Of a stretch of DNA of 5,260 bases, positions 1 to 5,260 are shown in pieces (position 1 is the stretch's first letter; every line of letters starts with the position of its first letter). The translations under genes and the position numbers were made by a program. The stretch comes from an uncultured Bacteroidota bacterium (GTDB taxonomy: Bacteria; Bacteroidota; Bacteroidia; Chitinophagales; Chitinophagaceae): assembly GCA_903825095.1 (NCBI GenBank), contig CAIJZF010000324.1, positions 1 through 5,260 of the forward strand, in the 5' to 3' direction. The notes beneath the pieces were generated by a model. It made no database searches. It saw only the letters and a list, made by a program, of their open reading frames with translations, and was not told the DNA's origin.

Positions 1-1
1 A

Positions 2-409
2 AAAGATATTAATAAGATAAATAGATTAAACCATATTGGTACCCACCCTGTACATACCGACCTTACCATTAATGATTGCATGGACTATTATGAAATGATT
101 GGCGCTGAACGCAAGCAAGCCAGAATGTACTTTTTACAAAACTATTGGACTAGCAAAGTAAGAAACCTACCTAAAATTATTATTAATACACCAGCCGATG
201 CCAGCAGAAGTTGTGGTATTGCCAATGTAGGTATTGAAGGTATACTTCCTGCCGACCTAGCCAAGAGATTAATGACTGAACATAAGGTGTTTACAGTAGC
301 CATTGATTATGCCAATGTGCGCGGCTGCAGAATTACCCCGAATTTATACACCACCACCCAGGAACTAGATAGCTTTGTGCTAGCCCTGAAAACACTAGCT
401 AGCGCCTAA
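2..409 (+). CDS. Class V-fold PLP-dependent aminotransferase, C-terminal part (5' end outside window)
   Basis: The frame is open from base 2 without a stop, so the gene begins before the window. The ATG at 80 is internal, because the 26 codons before it (including HIGTHPVHTDL) belong to the same protein. The visible 135 residues match the small C-terminal domain of the aminotransferase class V / isopenicillin-N-epimerase-like family: an HIGTHPVH stretch, then NTPADASRSCGIANVG, and near the end GCRITPNLYTTTQELDSFV. The arginine in CRITPN (bases 329-331) sits where fold-type I enzymes usually have the Arg that grips the substrate carboxylate. The PLP-binding lysine would lie upstream and cannot be checked. 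Such proteins are normally around 400 residues, so roughly two thirds is missing. The exact reaction (epimerase, desulfurase or transaminase) cannot be decided. No T-tract hairpin follows the TAA. It is probably functionally unrelated to the transporter genes downstream. The family call is fairly sure; the specific activity is unknown. Confidence 0.85.
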   Translation, partial: KDINKINRLNHIGTHPVHTDLTINDCMDYYEMIGAERKQARMYFLQNYWTSKVRNLPKIIINTPADASRSCGIANVGIEGILPADLAKRLMTEHKVFTVAIDYANVRGCRITPNLYTTTQELDSFVLALKTLASA

Positions 410-489
410 AACCCACAATTTGGCTTGATTTATTAACATCTGTTCGTTTTTGCGGTTTTTTGCATATATTGTACTAGTAAAACCGCAAA
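410..489 (+). promoter_or_regulatory. Intergenic region with probable promoter for the deoR-susCD operon
   Basis: This 80-base gap is the only sizeable non-coding stretch ahead of the three co-directional genes, so their promoter most likely lies here. A weak match to the Bacteroidota -7 element (TAnnTTTG) is TATATTG at 465-471, which would put transcription start around 478, only about a dozen bases before the ATG. No clear -33 TTTG box was found at the expected distance, so the exact promoter position is uncertain. If the placement is right, the inverted repeat described separately would flank the core promoter, a natural arrangement for repression. No intrinsic terminator for the upstream aminotransferase gene is visible, so some read-through is possible. 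Confidence 0.35.
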
Positions 490-490
490 A
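448..490. promoter_or_regulatory. Candidate operator: perfect 12-bp inverted repeat at the repressor start codon
   Basis: The left arm at 448-459 reads TTTTGCGGTTTT and the right arm at 479-490 reads AAAACCGCAAAA. They are exact reverse complements separated by 19 bases. The last A of the right arm is the A of the repressor's ATG. A further TTTTGC copy lies at 458-463, exactly 10 bp (one helical turn) after the first at 448-453, so the region has three TTTTGC half-sites: two direct and one inverted. DeoR-family proteins commonly bind repeated or inverted short motifs near their own promoters, so autoregulation is the simplest reading. It is not a classical terminator, because no T-run follows the right arm on the + strand or the equivalent arm on the - strand. 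As RNA it could also form a hairpin holding the start codon. That the repeat exists is certain; its role is inferred. Confidence 0.55.
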
Positions 491-1236
491 TGCTTAAAGA
501 AGAGCGCCTTAAATATATTTTACATGAGTTAAATCTGCATAACAAAGTTTTATCTGCGGATTTAAGCAACAAAATGGGTGTGTCCGATGATACAGTTAGA
601 AGAGACTTGCAAGAACTTTCTATAGACAATAGATTAATCAAAGTGCACGGAGGCGCATTGAGTAAATCATTTCATACTGCATTTGACAGAGAGATGGTCT
701 ATGAGATTGAAAATAAAAATATCATTGCGAAAAAGGCAGCAGCACTGGTTCAAAGTGGTATGTATATTTTAACTTCTGGTGGTACTTCCATGATTGAATT
801 TGCAAAAGCATTAGATCCGAATTTGAATGCCACTTTTTTTACTTGTAGTTTAAATGCAGCCATTGAGTTCTCTCATCATCCAAGTATTGAAGTAGTCATG
901 ATTGGCGATAAAGTTTCTAAGGATTCCATGCTTACAACAGGCGCCAATGCTGTACAAGCCATTGAATCTATTCAAGCCGATTTATGTATTCTAGGTATTA
1001 ACTCCTTAGACACACAGTTTGGCTTAAGTGAAAACGATTGGGAAGTAGTTCAAATAAAAAAAGCAATGATAAAGGCTTCTAAAAAAGTAATCTGTATTGG
1101 TATTTCTGAAAAGTTAAATTCTCAACAAAAAATAAAAGTGGCTGACTTAAAAGACATTGATATTTTAATTACAGAATTAGATCCCAATGACCCCCTATTG
1201 GATCCCTATAAAAGACATGAAATTCTCATCTATTAA
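490..1236 (+). CDS. DeoR/GlpR-family transcriptional repressor
   Basis: This is a complete 248-residue protein, the usual length for the family. The start is fixed: an in-frame TAA lies at 478-480 and the next Met is residue 29, inside the DNA-binding domain. Residues 1-57 form the DeoR-type winged helix-turn-helix, beginning LKEERLKYIL, with recognition helix VSDDTVRRDLQEL (31-43) and the family signature VHGGAL (52-57). Residues about 75-230 form the DeoR C-terminal sensor domain, related to sugar-phosphate isomerases, which normally binds a phosphorylated sugar or similar metabolite in the cytoplasm. The pocket motifs are modified: LTSGGTS (94-100) replaces the common LDxGTT, and CIGISEKL (202-209) replaces the usual LxxDSSKF, so the ligand may differ from classic members. 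It ends 16 bases before the susC-like gene and probably shares its transcript and controls it. It is preceded by an operator-like repeat, and the leader shows no Shine-Dalgarno. The family is sure; the ligand and regulon are unknown. Confidence 0.93.
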   Translation: MLKEERLKYILHELNLHNKVLSADLSNKMGVSDDTVRRDLQELSIDNRLIKVHGGALSKSFHTAFDREMVYEIENKNIIAKKAAALVQSGMYILTSGGTSMIEFAKALDPNLNATFFTCSLNAAIEFSHHPSIEVVMIGDKVSKDSMLTTGANAVQAIESIQADLCILGINSLDTQFGLSENDWEVVQIKKAMIKASKKVICIGISEKLNSQQKIKVADLKDIDILITELDPNDPLLDPYKRHEILIY

Positions 1237-1252
1237 TAATTAAAACACAGTT

Positions 1253-4200
1253 ATGAAACTACAAAAAACAAAAAAGCCTTATTTAAACAGGCTTATGATG
1301 GTTTTAGTACTGTTGTCAGGTATAACCATTACCAGCTTTGCACAAGTTGTAATTAGCGGAAAGGTTACGAACCAAAAAGACAATAGTGCTATTGAGGGAA
1401 TATCTATTGTTATCAAAGGCACCAATAAAGGCGCCAATACTGATAATAATGGTAATTTCTCTATTACACAGAATGCCAATGGTGTGATTACATTAAATGC
1501 ATCGGGCGTTGGATTTAAAAGTCAAGATATTACAGTAGATACCAAGGGTAATACTAAGAATATCAATATTGTTCTAGTAGAACAATATTCAAAATTAGAC
1601 GAAGTAGTCGTTACAGGTACTTCTGCTGGAACTACTAAAAGACAATTAGGTAGTTATGTTAGCACTGTATCTGCAGATGAACTTAGCAGAAGCGGTTCTT
1701 CTAATGTACTGGCTGCCCTACAAGGAAAAACAGCAGGTGCTCAAATTAGCCAAAACAGTGGTGATCCTGCAGGTGGAGTTTCTGTAAGATTAAGAGGTAC
1801 TAGCTCAGTACTTTCTTCTTCAGAACCATTATACATTGTTGATGGAGTTATCATTAACAATGCTACTAACAGAGTTACCAATACATCAGGCAACTATGAT
1901 GGTAACAACTTCGTAGGAAGTATTGGTCAAAACAGAATGGTAGATATTAACCCTGCCGATATTGACCATATTGAGGTTTTAAATGGTGCTGCTGCCGCTG
2001 CTACTTATGGTAGTAGAGCGAATGCAGGTGTTATTCAAATTTTTACAAAAAGAGGTAAGACAGGTGCTGCAAAAGTTAGCTTTTCTTCAAGCTATATAAA
2101 TAGCGCTTTAAGAAAAAAATTAGAAGTTAACCAATCACCTACCAAATTTGGTGGTCCTACTGATGGCGTGGGTGCATTAACACAAGACATCATTACTGCT
2201 CCATTAGCTACTACCACTACTAATGTTACAAGATATGATTATCAAGATTATATTTTTAGAACAGCTGCTGGAACAGACAATACTATTTCAATAAGCGGTG
2301 GTACAGATAAAACTAAATACTATTTTGGTGGATCTTATTTCTTTAATCAAGGTATCATTAACAATACCGATTTCCAAAGATTTAGTTTTAGAACCAATAT
2401 TGACCAAACAGTGAACAAATGGATGAGCATGAACTTAGGTATTAACTACACTAATTCAGCTGCGAATGAAAAACCAGATGGCCAATCATTCTTCTCTCCT
2501 ACTAACTCTATTACCATTATCGGTAACTTCCATAATATATGGGAAAGAGATGCAAATGGTAACTTAAAAGCCATTGGTGAAAGAGGTAGAGTAAACCCTG
2601 TTTCTGTTATGGAAGATATTAAGCAAAAACAAGCAACAAACAGAGTTATCTCTAATTTTGGTATTAAGTTAAAACCCATCAAACATTTATCTGTTGATTA
2701 CTTAATGGGTGTAGATAACTACTCTCAAAATGGTACTACTTATATCCCTCCTTATTCTTACAACGCAAGTACAGGATTTTACGGAGGTGGTGCTACTTTA
2801 GATCCTACTCAAAATGGTTATGCTAGTGCTGCAAGCAATAGTTTCTTCCAAATTAACCATGATTTAAATGCCAACTACAATATTGACATCACACGCGATA
2901 TCAATTCAACTACACAAGTAGGTTTTTCTCAACAATACGAGAAAAATAATTACATCTTATACCAAGGAAGAGGATTTGCTCCTTTTATTCAAACAGTAAA
3001 TGGTGCTAGTACTATTTTACCTGGTGTAGATGATAGAAGTGAAATTTCAGTATCTGGTACTTATATCCAACAAAACTTTAAATACAGAAACTACTTATTC
3101 TTAACAGGCGCCATTAGAAAAGATGGTTCAAGTGTATTTGGTGCAAACCAACGCAACCAAACTTATAAGAAAGGAAGTTTGAGTTTTGTAGTGTCTAGCA
3201 CAGATACTTGGAATAATTTAGGTATTTCAAAAGTGATTGACTTATTTAAAGTAAGAGCTGCCTATGGTGAAAGTGGAAACTTAACAGGTATTGGCGCTTA
3301 TTCAAGATTCAATTCTTACAGTTCTAATTCATTCTTAGGGCGTAGCGCTTTAAACTCAAGCTCTACACTTGCTAATGAAAATGTAAAACCAGAAAGACAA
3401 GAAGAAACAGAATTTGGTCTTGACTTAGGTGCATTTAACAATAGAGTTGGTTTAACAGTAAACATTTACAATAAAAAAGTAACTGATTTATTAATTAACA
3501 GACAATTGTCTCCTACCAATGGTTTCTCTAGCGTACTTGACAACTTTGGTTCATTAGAAAACAAAGGATATGAATTAATGTTAAGTTTAACACCTGTTCA
3601 AACAAAAAATTTGAAATGGGAAATGACAACCATTTATAACCACAATGAAAACAAAGCTTTAAAGATTGGTCAAGCCTTAACTTTATTAAGTACCAATGCG
3701 GGAGCCCCTATTGCTATTATTGAAGGTCAACCTATTGGCGTATTCTACGGAACTTATTTTTCTAGAAACGCAGATGGTTCTTACTTAACTAATACAGCAG
3801 GTATTCCACAAACAGCAAAAGGAACACAAACTACTGTAACCAATCCAACAGAATCTAAGGATGCCAATGGCTTACCTTCAGGAACTGTGCTTAGAAAAGT
3901 AATTGGTAACCCTAATCCTGATTTCACTGGTAGCATCGTCAATGAAGTAACTTATAAGAAGTTATCATTAAGAGCGCAAGTTGATTTCGTAAAAGGAGTA
4001 GATGTATTTAACGCAGATTTTAGAACTCGTCAAGGTGTAGGTAACGGTAAAGTAGCAGAACAAGAACAAAGAGGAACCATTCCTAGAGGCTTCATTACCG
4101 GGGTTTACGCCATTGAAGAATGGAGAGTTGATAAAGGAGACTACGTTAAATTACGTGAATTGTCTTTAAGCTATAATTTAGGCAAGGTAGCCTTTGCTAA

Positions 4201-4369
4201 TAATTTAAGCATCAACTTTAGTGGAAGAAATCTAATCTCTTGGGATGATTACAAAGGATACGATCCAGAAGTAAATGCTGCTGGTCAAAGTACAATATTA
4301 AGAGGTATTGACTTTGGATCTACACCTATCCCACGTACATTCAGTTTTGGAATAAAAGCTGATTTCTAA
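1253..4369 (+). CDS. SusC/RagA-family TonB-linked outer-membrane transporter
   Basis: This is a complete 1038-residue protein, typical for SusC-like transporters, which form the outer-membrane barrel that imports oligosaccharides or peptides using TonB energy with a SusD-like lid. Residues 1-30 are a signal peptide: a lysine-rich start, a hydrophobic LMMVLVLLSGITI core, and probable cleavage at SFA|QVV. Residues about 33-110 are the carboxypeptidase-regulatory-like beta domain (ISGKVTNQKDNSAIEGISIVIKG). The conserved LDEVVVTGT lies at 115-123. The plug domain spans about 125-268, with ALQGKTAGAQI, VRLRGTSS, EPLYIVDGV, DINPADIDHIEVLNGAAAAATYGSRANAGVI and TKRG. The remainder is the barrel, ending in an amphipathic strand with terminal Phe (RTFSFGIKADF), as expected for the barrel-assembly signal. 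The first ATG is favoured because Met15/16 would remove the positively charged n-region. The gene lies between the repressor gene (16 bases) and the SusD-like gene (25 bases). The substrate is not predictable from sequence alone. Confidence 0.96.
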   Translation: MKLQKTKKPYLNRLMMVLVLLSGITITSFAQVVISGKVTNQKDNSAIEGISIVIKGTNKGANTDNNGNFSITQNANGVITLNASGVGFKSQDITVDTKGNTKNINIVLVEQYSKLDEVVVTGTSAGTTKRQLGSYVSTVSADELSRSGSSNVLAALQGKTAGAQISQNSGDPAGGVSVRLRGTSSVLSSSEPLYIVDGVIINNATNRVTNTSGNYDGNNFVGSIGQNRMVDINPADIDHIEVLNGAAAAATYGSRANAGVIQIFTKRGKTGAAKVSFSSSYINSALRKKLEVNQSPTKFGGPTDGVGALTQDIITAPLATTTTNVTRYDYQDYIFRTAAGTDNTISISGGTDKTKYYFGGSYFFNQGIINNTDFQRFSFRTNIDQTVNKWMSMNLGINYTNSAANEKPDGQSFFSPTNSITIIGNFHNIWERDANGNLKAIGERGRVNPVSVMEDIKQKQATNRVISNFGIKLKPIKHLSVDYLMGVDNYSQNGTTYIPPYSYNASTGFYGGGATLDPTQNGYASAASNSFFQINHDLNANYNIDITRDINSTTQVGFSQQYEKNNYILYQGRGFAPFIQTVNGASTILPGVDDRSEISVSGTYIQQNFKYRNYLFLTGAIRKDGSSVFGANQRNQTYKKGSLSFVVSSTDTWNNLGISKVIDLFKVRAAYGESGNLTGIGAYSRFNSYSSNSFLGRSALNSSSTLANENVKPERQEETEFGLDLGAFNNRVGLTVNIYNKKVTDLLINRQLSPTNGFSSVLDNFGSLENKGYELMLSLTPVQTKNLKWEMTTIYNHNENKALKIGQALTLLSTNAGAPIAIIEGQPIGVFYGTYFSRNADGSYLTNTAGIPQTAKGTQTTVTNPTESKDANGLPSGTVLRKVIGNPNPDFTGSIVNEVTYKKLSLRAQVDFVKGVDVFNADFRTRQGVGNGKVAEQEQRGTIPRGFITGVYAIEEWRVDKGDYVKLRELSLSYNLGKVAFANNLSINFSGRNLISWDDYKGYDPEVNAAGQSTILRGIDFGSTPIPRTFSFGIKADF

Positions 4370-4394
4370 ATCTTCATTAAAAAAAATAATTGAC

Positions 4395-5260
4395 ATGAAA
4401 AAGATTCAATATATCATACAAACCACTTTCTTGCTGGGGATCATTTCCCTTACAAGTTGTAAGAAAGATTTCGTTAACCCTAATGCTCCTACGACCGACC
4501 AAGTATTTAGTTCGTCTAGAGGTTTAGTAGGTGTTAATATCGGTAACCAAAGAACCTATTCATTAGGCGGTGCTTCTGTAATATATAGCGTGGTAACTAC
4601 CAACGCTTTTGCAACCAACGAAGTGATCTTAATGAACTCTGGTAATACCGCAGAGTTCCAATTTAGTAAAGGTGGTACTTCTGTAGATGCCACTAATACT
4701 GTTTTAGCGAATGCTTGGACAAACGCTAATAAAGTAATTTATGATGCTAACTCAGTAATTAAAGCTGCAGCATCTTTAAATGACAAAGCCTATGCAAGTG
4801 GCCTTATTGCACATGCTTCTATTTTAAAAGCATTGGCAATGGGTAATTTATCAATGTTATGGGAAAAAGTTCCAGATAGCATTGGCGTAAATGTAACCTT
4901 CTCAGATAGAATGGTGGGTTACGCAAGAGCTATTGCTGTTTTAGACAATGCTATTAACACAGTGAAAGCCAATCCAATTAGTGCAAGTTATAGCTCTGAT
5001 GCTATTGCAGGTCTTGACTATTTAAATACATTATATGCATTAAAAGCAAGATACGCTGCATTTTCAGGAAAATATAGCGATGCATTAGCTGCTGCAAATT
5101 TAGTAGACCTTACAAAAAAATCTACTTTTAACTTTGATGCTGTAAGTACGAATCCAATTTTCACTACCGTTACTTCAACAAATAACGTGTACCAAGCAAT
5201 TGATTCAACTTTAGGCTTACCTGCTTCTTTAGCACCAACAGCGGGCGATGGTAGAATTGC
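4395..5260 (+). CDS. SusD/RagB-family surface lipoprotein, N-terminal part (3' end outside window)
   Basis: The frame is open from the ATG at 4395 to the window end, giving 288 residues of a protein that is usually 450-600 long. The start MKKIQYIIQTTFLLGIISL is a lipoprotein signal peptide ending in the lipobox LTSC, with Cys22 as the predicted lipidated residue. It is followed by KKDFVNPNAPTTDQV, a typical SusD-like mature N-terminus. Helical repeat-like segments follow: AWTNANKVIYDANSVIKAA (107-125), HASILKALAMGNLSMLWEKVP (140-160) and LYALKARYAAFSGKYSDAL (213-231). These correspond to the TPR-like helices of the SusD fold. SusD-like proteins sit on the cell surface, bind the nutrient and act as a hinged lid over SusC. 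Position immediately after the SusC-like gene supports the call. The segment at 140-160 departs from the common RAxxYxxLxxxYGxxPL pattern, suggesting a divergent subgroup. Family is confident; ligand is unknown. Confidence 0.9.
   Translation, partial: MKKIQYIIQTTFLLGIISLTSCKKDFVNPNAPTTDQVFSSSRGLVGVNIGNQRTYSLGGASVIYSVVTTNAFATNEVILMNSGNTAEFQFSKGGTSVDATNTVLANAWTNANKVIYDANSVIKAAASLNDKAYASGLIAHASILKALAMGNLSMLWEKVPDSIGVNVTFSDRMVGYARAIAVLDNAINTVKANPISASYSSDAIAGLDYLNTLYALKARYAAFSGKYSDALAAANLVDLTKKSTFNFDAVSTNPIFTTVTSTNNVYQAIDSTLGLPASLAPTAGDGRI

Noticed and set aside
379..404. GCTAGC palindromes at 379-384 and 399-404 near the end of the aminotransferase gene
   Set aside because: They are short repeats within coding sequence, with no T-tract and no clear partner structure. 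They are explained by Leu-Ala and Ala-Ser codons.
80..409. A separate small 109-residue protein starting at ATG 80
   Set aside because: The frame stays open upstream to base 2 and the residues there (HIGTHPVHTDL) continue the aminotransferase family sequence, so ATG 80 is an internal methionine of a truncated gene.
448..490. Intrinsic terminator for the aminotransferase gene
   Set aside because: The hairpin has AT-rich ends, a 19-base loop, no T-run after the right arm on either strand, and overlaps the next gene's start codon. An operator is a better fit.
796..806. TTTGCAAAAG inside the repressor gene as a further operator copy
   Set aside because: It shares only a TTTGCAAAA core with the upstream half-sites, lacks the GCGG/CCGC core, and encodes the normal FAKAL segment of the sensor domain. 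It is likely coincidence.
1279..1479. Open reading frame of 66 codons on the - strand
   Set aside because: It lies wholly inside the 5' end of the SusC-like gene, opposite its signal peptide and carboxypeptidase-regulatory-like domain, and shows no recognisable domain. Its hydrophobic look is explained by the antisense of the host gene.
2446..2682. Open reading frame of 78 codons on the - strand
   Set aside because: It is antisense to the barrel region of the SusC-like gene, with no recognisable motif and no independent start signal.
4370..4394. Regulatory hairpin or attenuator between the SusC-like and SusD-like genes
   Set aside because: Only 25 AT-rich bases are present and no inverted repeat is visible, so it looks like an ordinary intra-operon gap.

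Overview
The window looks like chromosomal DNA from a member of the Bacteroidota. The evidence is a SusC/RagA-type TonB-dependent transporter followed directly by a SusD/RagB-type lipoprotein, AT-rich DNA, and A-rich leaders without recognisable Shine-Dalgarno sequences. The protein style suggests Chitinophagaceae (Sediminibacterium-like), but that is an impression and was not tested by any search.

Layout, all on the + strand. (1) Bases 2-409 are the 3' end of a class V-fold PLP-dependent aminotransferase whose start lies before the window. (2) Bases 410-489 are a short intergenic region. It holds a perfect 12-bp inverted repeat (448-459 and 479-490) whose right arm runs into the next start codon, plus a third TTTTGC half-site. 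This is a good candidate operator. (3) Bases 490-1236 encode a complete DeoR/GlpR-type repressor. (4) Sixteen bases later, 1253-4369 encode a complete SusC-like outer-membrane transporter. (5) After 25 bases, a SusD-like surface lipoprotein starts at 4395 and runs off the right edge.

The repressor, SusC and SusD genes are close enough to form one operon. The likely logic is that the SusCD pair captures an oligomeric nutrient and pulls it across the outer membrane. A cytoplasmic breakdown product, probably a phosphorylated sugar or related small molecule, would then release the DeoR-type repressor from the operator. The substrate cannot be read from this window, because the enzymes that would reveal it would lie downstream of 5260. 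The aminotransferase is probably an unrelated neighbouring gene.

I see no tRNA, rRNA, CRISPR array, insertion sequence, phage gene or convincing intrinsic terminator. No wholly new system is evident. The most notable points are the operator-like repeat at the repressor start, the use of a DeoR-type regulator directly in front of a susCD pair, and altered ligand-pocket motifs in that regulator.
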